From: an uncultured Clostridia bacterium | GTDB lineage: Bacteria > Bacillota > Clostridia > Christensenellales > UBA1242 | DNA length: 64,000 nucleotides | Reading direction: 5' to 3' | Assembly: GCA_937893125.1 (NCBI GenBank) | Contig: CALBHW010000038.1 | Location: 1-64,000 of the forward strand | Shown here: positions 8,647 to 17,199 of the stretch, one piece after another | Layout: each line of letters starts with the position of its first letter | Position numbering within the stretch: the first letter of the stretch is position 1 | Translations under genes and position numbers: made by a program | The notes under the pieces: generated by a model | Seen by the model: only the letters and a program-made list of their open reading frames with translations | Databases searched by the model: none | Told to the model about the DNA's origin: nothing

Positions 8647-11004
8647 CTATTTCGCTTTTTGTGACTTTTTTTTGATTGAAAATAGAAAAATCTTTTCAAA
8701 TAACCATTTTAAAGCCGAGTAGAGAAGGGAAATTGCACATAAACTTATTGCAATAAATATTAGTTCTGGCTTCCCAAGTTCGACATAATTAAAGAACGAA
8801 TTTGGAAGAATTGCGAATGTCGCGATTGCAAGTAGTAGCATTGAAAAAACGATTAGCGCGCGATATTTGTCGAGTGGCAAGCAAAGTGTGAGAAGAATGA
8901 AGAACGCGCCAAAAGTTACGCAATAGGAAATGAGTGTGCTTATAAGTTCGATTTGGTTTGTCATTGAGCAATAGATGTAGCACGCGACACTACTAAGGAA
9001 AAGTACGAGAGCACCAGGAAGTGCCTTTGACGACAAACTCGCAATAAATGACCCATCGACCCGTTCTTTGCTTGGTTGAAGCGCCAAGAAGAAGGCAGGG
9101 ATTCCGATAAAGAATGTTTCCCAAATTAAAATTTGGTTTGGTTGCAAAGGGTAGTCGTAGGTTGGCGAAATAAGGACAAAAATGGTCAAGAATATTGCAA
9201 AAAATGTTTTTGTTAAAAAGAGACTTGACGCTTTTGAAATATTGTTTATAACTCGCCTACCTTCCGCGACGATACTTGGCATTGCGGAAAAATTGTTATC
9301 GAGCATAATAAGGTTGCTAGCACTCCTTGTTGCTTCGCTTCCGCTCGCCATAGCAATTGAACAGTCCGATTCTTTGAGCGCCAAAATATCGTTTACGCCG
9401 TCACCCGTCATTGCAACTTTTTTACCTTGTGCTTTCAGGGCTCTAACAAGCGTGCATTTTTGTTCTGGCGTCACGCGCCCAAAAACATTGTAGTCGCCCG
9501 CAATTTTTGCAACTTCGTCAAGCGACATATTTTCCAAACTTATGCATTTGTCATAGCCCGCGACCCCCACTTTTCTTGAAATGTTGCTCACTGTGTCAAC
9601 ATTGTCGCCCGAAATAATTTTGATTTCGACGCCGTTATTATTAAACCACGCGATAGTGTCTTTTGCGTCTGGGCGAATGTTGTCCTCAATTGTAATAATC
9701 GCGATTGGGGTGTTATCTTTTGAGATGTTTTCGTCAATATTTTTTTCTTTTGACTCGCACAAAACAATGACGCGGTAGCCTTCGCTTGTCAAATGTTTTA
9801 TGGTGTCCTTTGTGTCTTTCGCGAGTTTATTTGTCACAAATTCGGGCGCGCCGAGCATAAAAGTCCCAAGCGTCTCAAATTCGACCGCGGAAAACTTCCT
9901 TTCACTACTAAACTCGACTATATTTTTGGGTGTTTCAAGTGTTGTTTCGTCCGCCCAAAAATATTTTGAAAGAGCAAGGTTGGTGTTGTTTTGAGTCTTG
10001 GTCGCGTGCAAATAATTTTGCATAATTTTAGTGACATCGTCGCTACTTTTGTCAATGCCTAAAACACTTTTAACTGACATTGTGCCGTCAGTTAGTGTGC
10101 CCGTTTTATCTAAACACAAAACATTTGTGCGCGCTAGCATTTCAATTGAATATAGTTCTTGAACAAGCGTTCTCTTTTTTGCAAGGTTTATGACCCCAAC
10201 AACAAGCGAAACACTCGTGAGTAGAAACATTCCAACAGGCATCATTCCAATAATTGAACCCGATGTGCGCTCGATTGTGGCTTTAAGGTCGTAACTTCCG
10301 CGCAAATCAAGAAAAGTTAAAACGCCAAGCGGAATAAGAATAAAGCCGATTGAGCGAATAATTATGTTAAGCGTCTTTAAAATGTCGCTTTGATTTTCCT
10401 TAAATTCGCGCGCTTTTTTAATCAAAGTCGAACTATATGTTTCAAGCCCGACCTTAGTAATTAAGGTTTTCGCCGTGCCACTTACGACGAAACTCCCGCC
10501 CAAAAGTTTGTCACCTTTTTGTTTTTTAATAGGCTTGCTTTCGCCAGTTAAAAGACTTTCGTTGACTTCGACTGTGCCGTCCACGACTTCGCTATCAGCG
10601 CAAATTTGGTCGCCATTTTTAATAAAAACGATGTCATCTTTTACAACGCAGTTTTGGGGAATTAAAACGCGTTCTCCGTCGCGCAAGGCGTCGACTTTGC
10701 AGTCGTTAATGACGCTAATTTTGTCGACCATTTTTTTTGCTCTAATTTCTTGCACGAGCCCGATAATTAGGTTACACAAGAAGATAACCGCAAAGGAAAC
10801 ATTTTTTGTGCTTCCGATAGCGACGAGCATGCCTGCAATCAAAAAACAAATTATGTTAAAAAGAGTAAAAACATTTTCAAAAATAATTCTAGCATATGAT
10901 TTTGTTGTTTTAGTTAAAAGCGTATTGACTTGCTTATTTTTCACCCTTTCGTCGACCTGCGCTTTTGTCAGACCGTTTTCGTAATCAATTTCGATTTGTT
11001 CCAT
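8647..11004 (-). CDS. Cation-transporting P-type ATPase (CtpE/Exp7-like)
   Basis: A 785-aa HAD-type P-ATPase that pumps a cation across the membrane using ATP. Visible signatures are the actuator loop LLTGESKPI, the phosphorylation motif DKTGTLT (Asp about residue 299) and the hinge MTGDGVNDILALKESD. Two N-terminal helices, the M3-M4 pair and about six C-terminal helices are also present. The M4 motif reads MMPVGMFLL in place of the PEGL of Ca2+ pumps. This PxGM form is typical of the Mycobacterium CtpE/pneumococcal Exp7 branch, where Ca2+ uptake has been reported; the ion here is inferred only. AAGGAC precedes the ATG. A TetR gene lies 70 nt upstream on the same strand. Confidence 0.88.
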   Translation of the reverse strand: MEQIEIDYENGLTKAQVDERVKNKQVNTLLTKTTKSYARIIFENVFTLFNIICFLIAGMLVAIGSTKNVSFAVIFLCNLIIGLVQEIRAKKMVDKISVINDCKVDALRDGERVLIPQNCVVKDDIVFIKNGDQICADSEVVDGTVEVNESLLTGESKPIKKQKGDKLLGGSFVVSGTAKTLITKVGLETYSSTLIKKAREFKENQSDILKTLNIIIRSIGFILIPLGVLTFLDLRGSYDLKATIERTSGSIIGMMPVGMFLLTSVSLVVGVINLAKKRTLVQELYSIEMLARTNVLCLDKTGTLTDGTMSVKSVLGIDKSSDDVTKIMQNYLHATKTQNNTNLALSKYFWADETTLETPKNIVEFSSERKFSAVEFETLGTFMLGAPEFVTNKLAKDTKDTIKHLTSEGYRVIVLCESKEKNIDENISKDNTPIAIITIEDNIRPDAKDTIAWFNNNGVEIKIISGDNVDTVSNISRKVGVAGYDKCISLENMSLDEVAKIAGDYNVFGRVTPEQKCTLVRALKAQGKKVAMTGDGVNDILALKESDCSIAMASGSEATRSASNLIMLDNNFSAMPSIVAEGRRVINNISKASSLFLTKTFFAIFLTIFVLISPTYDYPLQPNQILIWETFFIGIPAFFLALQPSKERVDGSFIASLSSKALPGALVLFLSSVACYIYCSMTNQIELISTLISYCVTFGAFFILLTLCLPLDKYRALIVFSMLLLAIATFAILPNSFFNYVELGKPELIFIAISLCAISLLYSALKWLFEKIFLFSIKKKSQKAK

Positions 11005-11074
11005 ATTTGTCCTTAATAGTAATACATATAGTTATATATATATTTACATATATATTGTGCAAAAGTTGCGAAAA

Positions 11075-11662
11075 TTAGTTAAGTTGTTTTACGACGCACG
11101 AGCAAAGGTCGTCAATGAGATATTTTGCGTCGTCGCTGTCAAAGTCGAAATCCTTGTCAATCTCTTCGGTGAGCGCGCCGATAATTCCGCAAAAAGCAAA
11201 GTTCAAATAAACATCATCAATCTTGTAAAGAGTGCCTTCATCTTCGCCCTTTTCGCAAATTTGTGTGAAAAGCGAATAAATGACTTCGCGACATTTATAC
11301 AACATTTCAGTAATTGTGTCTGCGTTGTCCTCACTTAGGAAAGGCGCGTAGTTGTCAAGGAAAGTCCAAGGCATAACCATCCAGTAATTTGCTTTCATAG
11401 TGATGATAATTGCCTTTAAAAATGTCTTTAAACTCGACCTAAAAGTGGTTACTTTAAAACTCGACGAAAAGAACTTTATCATCTTGTTGAGATAATAAAT
11501 AATGCTGTTATAAATCATTTCGTCTTTGCTTGAAAAATACTCGTAAATTGTGCTTTTTCCCATTTCGCAACGCTTTGCAACATCGGACAAGGTAATTGAC
11601 TTATAGTCCACGCGGTCGTTAAGCATTGACAAGACTTCTTCATATATTATTTCTTTTTTCAT
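11075..11662 (-). CDS. TetR-family transcriptional regulator
   Basis: 195 aa with the TetR N-terminal helix-turn-helix: ITLSDVAKRCEMGKSTIYEYFSSKDE at about residues 23-48, matching the family pattern IA..AGVS..T.Y.YF..K. The C-terminal region is helical and ends with several Asp/Glu, giving no ligand hint. It is transcribed ahead of the P-type ATPase with a 70-nt gap, so it probably autoregulates and controls that pump. I saw no clear palindromic operator. Confidence 0.85.
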   Translation of the reverse strand: MKKEIIYEEVLSMLNDRVDYKSITLSDVAKRCEMGKSTIYEYFSSKDEMIYNSIIYYLNKMIKFFSSSFKVTTFRSSLKTFLKAIIITMKANYWMVMPWTFLDNYAPFLSEDNADTITEMLYKCREVIYSLFTQICEKGEDEGTLYKIDDVYLNFAFCGIIGALTEEIDKDFDFDSDDAKYLIDDLCSCVVKQLN

Positions 11663-11969
11663 AGTGTAAAGCTCCTAATATTTTTTTAACTTTTTCATTA
11701 TAAAGATTTTAAGCCTATTTGTAAACTTTTTTTGATTAGATTTTATGAAATTTTCATATTTTCTTAGTTTTTCGACCGCTTGGACTATGGATAAAAAGCG
11801 AAAAGTAGCGTGGTACGGTCTGTCTTACGACGAGAAAGTCCGAAAAATGGGACTCGCGGGTCAGTGTTGGCGCGTTAAAAAAGTTTTTTAAAAAAAATAA
11901 AAAATGTTTTAAAAAAAAGTAGATAAGAGGGCACAAAAGTTGTATAATAATTTTGTAAGGAAGTAAAAA
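11663..11969. other. Gap between tetR and pyk, with a possible 48-codon ORF at 11745-11891
   Basis: This 307-nt gap separates divergent genes. It contains a plus-strand frame of 48 codons (11745-11891). The central part, about 11787-11875, is noticeably more G/C-rich than its surroundings and would encode a basic, Trp/Tyr-containing peptide ending VKKVF. It has no ribosome site, so coding status is doubtful. A TATAAT at 11943-11948 is the probable -10 box of pyk, with only a weak -35. Confidence 0.35.
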
Positions 11970-13382
11970 ATGAGAAAAACAAAAATTGTATGCACAATTG
12001 GTCCTTCGACCAATAGTTTTGAAAAAATTGTCGAACTTTTAAGGGCGGGAATGAACGTCGCGCGCCTTAATATGAGCCACGGCGATTTGACGAGTCACCA
12101 AGAGACTTTAAACCTTGTCAAACGTGCAAGAGAATATATGAAGTTGCCTTGCGCAATTATGGTCGATACTTGCGGACCTGAACTTCGTATAGGGACGTTT
12201 AAAGATCACCGTGTCGAACTTAAAAAAGGAGACAAATTTATTTTTACAGTCGAAGATGTTGTGGGGGATAGCGGGGTTGTGTCTTGTCCATATCCAGCAC
12301 TTTTAAAAGTTTTGAAGGTTAACCAAAAAATTTACGCAAACAACGGGCTACTCGAATTTGTGGTAAAGGAAATCACAAAAAGAGAGTTTATTTGTCGCGT
12401 GAGTGTGGGCGGGGTTTTAAGCGACCACAAGAGTATTTCCATTCCGCACATCCGCTTGCCACTTCCTTATGTGAGCGAAAAGGATGATAAGAATATTGAG
12501 TTTGCGGTGAGAAACGATGTCGAATACATTTCCGCGTCTTTTGTAAGTAACAAATCTGACCTTGACGCGCTTAAACGAACCATTAAAAAGTACGGCGGGC
12601 GCCAAGAAATTATTGCAAAAATTGAAAGTTTGGAAGGGATAAATAACCTTGACACTATAATTGACGCGTGCGACGGAATTATGGTCGCGCGTGGGGATAT
12701 GGGGACGGAAATAGCGATTGAGCAAATTCCAGCCGTTCAAAAAAATATGATTGCGCACTGCATAGCGCACGCAAAAAAGGTTATTGTCGCGACCGAAATG
12801 CTAGAAAGTATGACAACTCAAAGGCGTCCAACTAGAGCGGAAACGACTGATGTCGCGCAAGCAATTTACGACAAATCGGGCGCAACTATGTTGTCGGGCG
12901 AAACGGCAAGCGGGTGCTATCCAATTGAAAGTTGCGACACTATGGCTAAAATTGCCTTAGCAACCGAAAAAATGGTCAGTTACGACGACGAGTTTTTGTG
13001 TAACTACACAAGCGTAAACAAGAGTTTATCCGCAATTGCATATTCTGCGTGCGCGTCATCTCGTGCGGTTGGTGCAAAGGCTATTTTGTGCTTTTCGGAC
13101 AAAGGGAAAACTGCGGACGCTATCTCGCGTTTTAGACCAAAAGCGGATATTGTGGCTGTGACGCACGATAGTTATACTTTTAATAGACTCGCGCTTACAT
13201 GGGGCGTGACACCAGTTTTGGCAAACGAGCAAAAGACACAAGAGGAAATGCTCGCTCTCGCGTCGACTGTCGCAAAAAATCTTAAACTTGCAAAGACGGG
13301 CGACAAAATCATTGTGACGCTTGGACTTCCAATAGCGCTAAAAGGCACAACAAACGCTATTCACATTTTGGAAGTGGAGTAG
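11970..13382 (+). CDS. pyk: Pyruvate kinase
   Basis: Catalyses the last step of glycolysis, phosphoenolpyruvate + ADP to pyruvate + ATP; 470 aa, the usual length without the extra C-terminal domain found in some Bacillota. Visible active-site elements are MNVARLNMSHG (Arg, Asn and Ser for K+/ATP), the catalytic-loop IIAKIESLEG, the metal-binding ARGDMGTEIAIE and TEMLESM. Two usually conserved spots differ: DTKGPE reads DTCGPE (Cys at residue 68), and the B-domain DDG reads NNG. The Glu associated with K+ dependence is kept. TAAGGAAG precedes the start. It is monocistronic. Confidence 0.96.
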   Translation: MRKTKIVCTIGPSTNSFEKIVELLRAGMNVARLNMSHGDLTSHQETLNLVKRAREYMKLPCAIMVDTCGPELRIGTFKDHRVELKKGDKFIFTVEDVVGDSGVVSCPYPALLKVLKVNQKIYANNGLLEFVVKEITKREFICRVSVGGVLSDHKSISIPHIRLPLPYVSEKDDKNIEFAVRNDVEYISASFVSNKSDLDALKRTIKKYGGRQEIIAKIESLEGINNLDTIIDACDGIMVARGDMGTEIAIEQIPAVQKNMIAHCIAHAKKVIVATEMLESMTTQRRPTRAETTDVAQAIYDKSGATMLSGETASGCYPIESCDTMAKIALATEKMVSYDDEFLCNYTSVNKSLSAIAYSACASSRAVGAKAILCFSDKGKTADAISRFRPKADIVAVTHDSYTFNRLALTWGVTPVLANEQKTQEEMLALASTVAKNLKLAKTGDKIIVTLGLPIALKGTTNAIHILEVE

Positions 13383-13719
13383 TTTAAAGGATAAAAAGTT
13401 TTTGTTGGAGTGGTGTAAAAAAGTCAAAAAGTTTAGTTTTAAAAAATATAAAGCGTGTGGTTATAGTAAATTTCGGCGTCCGAAAACTTTATAGAGTTTG
13501 ATGTTTGGTTATAAGAAATTTTTAGAATATGTTTTTGTTTGTTTCGTGAAAGTAACAGGCAGAGTGCGATTGTTGTTTTAGTTAAACTATTATATATGTC
13601 TCTCAACTTTTTAAAATCAAATTTTTTCTATGTCACATAATTGTTGACTTTTTTATGATGCTGTAATATACTAGATATAGATGTGCGTGCGGGGAAACAC
13701 GGACGCAAAAGGAGTTAAA
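13383..13719 (+). promoter_or_regulatory. Gap with a strong promoter (13644-13672) for the VUT-like gene
   Basis: TTGACT (13644-13649), a 17-nt spacer and TATACT (13667-13672) form a near-consensus sigma-A promoter. Transcription should start at about 13679-13681, exactly at an in-frame ATG (13681). A TGCGT/ACGCA stem then sits immediately before the AAAAGGAG ribosome site of the main start at 13720. The first 250 nt of the gap have no gene. Confidence 0.75.
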
Positions 13720-14517
13720 ATGATTCATTGGAGTGCTATTTTTATTTTTTTAGTTTTGGGACTACTTGGGCTTTGGGTCGCTTTTAGTTTTCTTAACAAA
13801 AACGGGCTTATTTTGTTCTCAGTCATAGCCGTTGCCCTTACATATATATTGTCGGGAGTGCTTTTCTTCGGCAATTATGTTGTTATGATGTCGGCGGTCC
13901 TTATGCCACTTGTCTATTTTTCGCTCATTGTTATGTACGAAAAATATAGCAAAGATGACGCAAAGAAAATGTTTTTCTGCCTACTTGCAACCTTTGGGGT
14001 GTTTTTCCTAAGCAAGTTCTTGCTATGCGCCTATGCTGATTCTGCATATGGTAGCGGTGTTTTCCTTACTTGGGGTGAACTTGGAATGAATATTTGTCAA
14101 ATCATTTCGTTTGCGCTTATCGGATTTCTTGGCAACCTTTTCGTCGACAAATTCCCAATCAATAAGGAATACAAATATTTAAGACGTGCCGTCGTCGTTA
14201 CAATCGCTGGCACAATGGACGCATTTCTAATTTGTTTCTTAGGCTACATTGGAAATTTAAGTTTTGTTGCAATGCTTGTTTCGTTCTTGTTGAGTCTAGT
14301 CTTTGTTGCAGGTTCAGCGTTCTCGGTCTCCTTCCTTAGAAAATATCTAAATCGTGAACCAGTCGCGCAAAAAAAAGAAAACGACAAAAAAGAAGAATAC
14401 GCCGAGGTTGTCGAAGTAAATGTGGAAGAAGAGACAAGTGAACCTTTAAACGAAGAGGTTGACGAACAAATTGAAGAGCCACAAGACGACGAAAAGAGCA
14501 AGAAGAAAAGAAAGTAA
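13720..14517 (+). CDS. Multi-pass membrane protein, VUT/QueT-like
   Basis: 265 aa from the ATG with AAAAGGAG upstream. It has about six to seven membrane helices to residue 215, then an acidic, Glu/Asp-rich cytoplasmic tail ending in KSKKKRK. The core resembles the VUT (DUF165) family of queuosine-precursor transporters: an early MPLVYFSLIVMYEKYSKDDAKK, matching the family's helix-then-YG/YS..A.. pattern, and a later TIAGTMDAFLICFLGYIGN, matching the family's Ser/Asp membrane motif. The fit is partial and the acidic tail is not typical. queH 5.5 kb upstream makes a queuosine link attractive but unproven. Confidence 0.5.
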   Translation: MIHWSAIFIFLVLGLLGLWVAFSFLNKNGLILFSVIAVALTYILSGVLFFGNYVVMMSAVLMPLVYFSLIVMYEKYSKDDAKKMFFCLLATFGVFFLSKFLLCAYADSAYGSGVFLTWGELGMNICQIISFALIGFLGNLFVDKFPINKEYKYLRRAVVVTIAGTMDAFLICFLGYIGNLSFVAMLVSFLLSLVFVAGSAFSVSFLRKYLNREPVAQKKENDKKEEYAEVVEVNVEEETSEPLNEEVDEQIEEPQDDEKSKKKRK

Positions 14518-14732
14518 TCGCGCTATAAATTTGAATAAGTTGTGATTAGTTTGAACTGTCAAAAATCGCGAAAAGTTTGATTGTTTAAAAATTGGCTTTT
14601 TGGCAGAATTTGAGAAAAAAAAGTCAAAAATTGTCGAAAAAAGTCAAGAATCAATAAAATTGTCGAAATAAGACAAAAAATGTCGAAAAATTAAAAAGTT
14701 GCGCAAAAAAATAAAAATTTTGTAAAAACTAC

Positions 14733-14761
14733 TTGATTATTTTACTTTTGGAGTGTATAAT
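14733..14761 (+). promoter_or_regulatory. Promoter of tRNA-Val
   Basis: TTGATT (14733-14738), a 17-nt spacer and TATAAT (14756-14761) preceded by TG. The start point would be about 14 nt before the mature tRNA. Confidence 0.8.
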
Positions 14762-14782
14762 GGAAACATTCCAAAAGTTAAT

Positions 14783-14858
14783 GGGCAATTAACTCAGTTG
14801 GTAGAGTGTCACTTTGACGTAGTGGAAGTCAGGAGTTCGAGTCTCTTATTGCCCACCA
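14783..14858 (+). tRNA. tRNA-Val (anticodon GAC)
   Basis: A complete cloverleaf can be drawn. The acceptor stem is GGGCAAT/ATTGCCC, the D arm is ACTC-AGTTGGTA-GAGT, the anticodon stem is TCACT/AGTGG with loop TTGACGT (anticodon GAC, reading GUC/GUU Val codons), the variable loop is AAGTC, and the T arm is AGGAG-TTCGAGT-CTCTT. The CCA end is encoded (14856-14858). It stands alone with its own promoter and terminator. Confidence 0.95.
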
Positions 14859-14867
14859 TATTAAAAG

Positions 14868-14894
14868 GTCTTTCTATTTTGAAAGACTTTTTTT
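14868..14894 (+). terminator. Terminator after tRNA-Val
   Basis: GTCTTTC (14868-14874) pairs with GAAAGAC (14881-14887) around TATTTT, followed by seven T. Confidence 0.85.
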
Positions 14895-15093
14895 GTTTAT
14901 AATGATATTTTCTTAAACGAATGATATTACTAGCGTAGTGATATTTTTGCTATTGGAAAAGCGAAGGTTTTACTTCCTAGAATAAAAACGAAAAACAGTA
15001 AAATTTGAGTGCGAAAAATTGAAAAAAAATTAGAAAGGCTTTTTTTGTTTTATAAATAATTTTAGTGTGACTTTTTATAGTAATGTTTTCAAC

Positions 15094-15196
15094 ATACAAC
15101 GCTTTTAGTGCTTGATAAGTGTGAAATTGTCAAGAAAAAAGCGGAAAGCGGTTTCTAATATGCAACACTTTTAGTGCTTGTTAAGTGTCATATTGT
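15094..15196. repeat. Two-copy 37-nt imperfect direct repeat with a 66-nt period
   Basis: Copies at 15094-15130 and 15160-15196 match at 32 of 37 positions, sharing the core CTTTTAGTGCTTG and AAGTGT; 29 nt separate them. Each copy can fold through ACRCTT/AAGTGT. The 66-nt offset equals that of the CRISPR array at the right edge, but the repeat sequence is unrelated and no third copy was found 66 nt away on either side. The rest of the 14895-15275 gap is geneless. Confidence 0.6.
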
Positions 15197-15275
15197 GATA
15201 TTTCTTTGTTTCGGTTTTTAATTATATAACGAAAAATCCTTTACATTTTAATGCAAAATAGATTAAAATATTTAT

Positions 15276-15776
15276 ATGAAAGAAAAAAGATTGATTGATA
15301 GGGTAATTACAAAATCATTTGTGACCGCACTTATTTTAAGTGTCGGGTTTGTGGCGGGGATTCCAGCCATAATTTTTGGTGCGTCAAATGGAATGACTTG
15401 GCTTTTGATTTTAGGGATAATAGCTTGTGTTTTTGGCTTTTATGGCTCTCCTATGGCGTGGGTTATGTTTGGTGAAAAGAAGAAAGCATTACGCGTTGTT
15501 GATTGTGTTACAAAAGAACATATTTTGACGGTCAAAGAAATCGCAATGCAATTACAGTGGAACGAAAAGGAAGTTAAAGAAATTGTCCAAAAATCAATTG
15601 TTAATAATTACATCGACGGCTACATATTTGACGGCGAAAATTTGACGCTAAACCAAAAGAAAGCCCCAAAGCGCGAGCGTATTCAAAACAAATGTTCCGC
15701 TTGTGGCGCAACACTCACCAAAACGGACACTGGATACTATTGCCCATATTGTGGCACTACTTTTGAAGAAAAGTAG
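15276..15776 (+). CDS. Membrane protein with winged-helix-like middle and C-terminal zinc ribbon
   Basis: 166 aa in three parts. Two transmembrane helices (about residues 15-37 and 40-66) come first. A region of about 45 residues resembling a small winged helix follows (ILTVKEIAMQLQWNEKEV..., then a beta-hairpin DGYIFDGENLTL). The C-terminus is a zinc ribbon (CSACGATL ... YYCPYCGTTF). This layout is recurrent in Clostridia, but the function is not known to me. No strong ribosome site is visible, so the start is less sure. It is followed by a strong terminator. Confidence 0.7.
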   Translation: MKEKRLIDRVITKSFVTALILSVGFVAGIPAIIFGASNGMTWLLILGIIACVFGFYGSPMAWVMFGEKKKALRVVDCVTKEHILTVKEIAMQLQWNEKEVKEIVQKSIVNNYIDGYIFDGENLTLNQKKAPKRERIQNKCSACGATLTKTDTGYYCPYCGTTFEEK

Positions 15777-15783
15777 AAAAATA

Positions 15784-15835
15784 AAAAAGAGTGATACTTA
15801 CATAAATTAGTAAAAAAAGTATGACTCTTTTTTTT
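15784..15835 (+). terminator. Long-stem terminator
   Basis: AAAAGAGT and ATACTT pair with AAGTAT and ACTCTTTT across one mismatch, with a T run after. The gap to 16056 otherwise holds no gene. Confidence 0.85.
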
Positions 15836-16056
15836 GTTAACAAAACCTTTTAATGGCAAGGCAGTAGATGTTAGGTTTTTGTGAGCGGGCGTTATGTTAG
15901 TAAACAAGTAGAAAAGATTATTGAAAAGCTAGTTTAATTTGGTTTTTACATATTTATATAGGATATTTTTCCATATAGGCTTAAAACGAAATCCTTTATG
16001 TGCGATTTTATTTTGATATTATTTTATTATATGATATATTTTTAATCGGAGGAAGT

Positions 16057-17169
16057 ATGCTAAAAGGCAAAAAAATTGTTGTTGTTGCGACAACCGATAA
16101 TATGATTTGGCAGTTTTTAATTCCGCATATAAAACACTTGAAAGAAATGGGGAATGATGTCGAAATTGTTTGTGCCAAAACGGGTTTTTGGTTTGACGAA
16201 CTAAGAGATAAATATAACTTTGTTGTGCATAACATAGAGTTTACGAGAAACCCTATTTCGCTAAAAAATTTGAAAGGTTTTAAAAAACTTGTCAAACTCC
16301 AAAAAGAAAAACATTATGACCTTGTCTATTGCCAACAACCAGTCGGCGGGGTTATGGGGCGTAAACTTGCAAAAAAATTCAAACTTCCTTGCATTTACAC
16401 TGCGCACGGCTTTCACTTTTTCCGTGGATGCCCACTTGTTAACAAATTGGTGTATAAGCCGATAGAAAAGCATTATTCGCGCTATACCACGGCTCTAATT
16501 ACAATCAACGAAGAAGATTATCTTTCCGCCCAAAAATTTCACGCAAAAAAGGCTTACAAAATTAACGGAATTGGCTTTGACAATAGTAAGTATACTAACC
16601 CTATTGTAGGGAAGTCTCAAATGAGAAAAAATTTAGGGCTTAAAGATTCCGATTTTGTTATTTGCACGGTGGCTGAGTTTATTAAAAGAAAAAACTATGA
16701 GACAGTCATTGAGACATTGTCAAAGTTGGATGACAAGTTTAAACTTGTTTGCTGTGGTCGTGGTGTTTTATTGAACAAAATAAAAATCAAAGCCGAAAAA
16801 TTGGGATTGAATGATAGAATTTTGTTTTTAGGTTTTAGAAACGATGTCAATAATATAATGATGATGTCCGATGCCTTTTTCTTGCCGTCTTATCAAGAAG
16901 GTTTAACACTTTCTATTATAGAAGCTCTTAATTTTGGTTTACCTATCGTAACAAGCAATGTTCGTGGTAATAGAGATTTGGTAAAAGATGGTGTAGGTGG
17001 CTTTATTTGCGAACCAGACGATTCGTCATCTTTTGCTGAACGAATTAGTCGTTTGTCTAATTCAAAAGAATTAAGCGAATCTTTTGGCGCTCACAACAAA
17101 GCTGAAAGTGTAAAATATTCTATTGAGAATGTGATTAAAGAGTTAGATGAAATTTATGGGGGGATATAA
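16057..17169 (+). CDS. Glycosyltransferase family 4
   Basis: A 370-aa GT-B enzyme that adds a sugar from a nucleotide donor to a growing exopolysaccharide lipid intermediate. The N-terminal half carries the acceptor fold (YTAHGFHFFRGCP is typical of the EpsD/CapM-like branch). The C-terminal half has the donor-binding signature, FLPSYQEGLTLSIIEALNFGLPIVTSNVRGNRDLV, with the EX7E motif. The start is the ATG after CGGAGGAAGT; an earlier in-frame ATG at 16000 lacks a ribosome site. It is the first gene of a three-gene polysaccharide block with 17200-18234 and 18252-19178. Confidence 0.9.
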   Translation: MLKGKKIVVVATTDNMIWQFLIPHIKHLKEMGNDVEIVCAKTGFWFDELRDKYNFVVHNIEFTRNPISLKNLKGFKKLVKLQKEKHYDLVYCQQPVGGVMGRKLAKKFKLPCIYTAHGFHFFRGCPLVNKLVYKPIEKHYSRYTTALITINEEDYLSAQKFHAKKAYKINGIGFDNSKYTNPIVGKSQMRKNLGLKDSDFVICTVAEFIKRKNYETVIETLSKLDDKFKLVCCGRGVLLNKIKIKAEKLGLNDRILFLGFRNDVNNIMMMSDAFFLPSYQEGLTLSIIEALNFGLPIVTSNVRGNRDLVKDGVGGFICEPDDSSSFAERISRLSNSKELSESFGAHNKAESVKYSIENVIKELDEIYGGI

Positions 17170-17199
17170 ATTTAAGGGGATATAGGATAAGGAAGAGCA

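Noticed and set aside
13681..13719. preQ1-type riboswitch in front of the VUT-like gene
   Set aside because: There is a hairpin next to the ribosome site, but the A-rich tail and conserved loop bases of the known preQ1 classes are absent.
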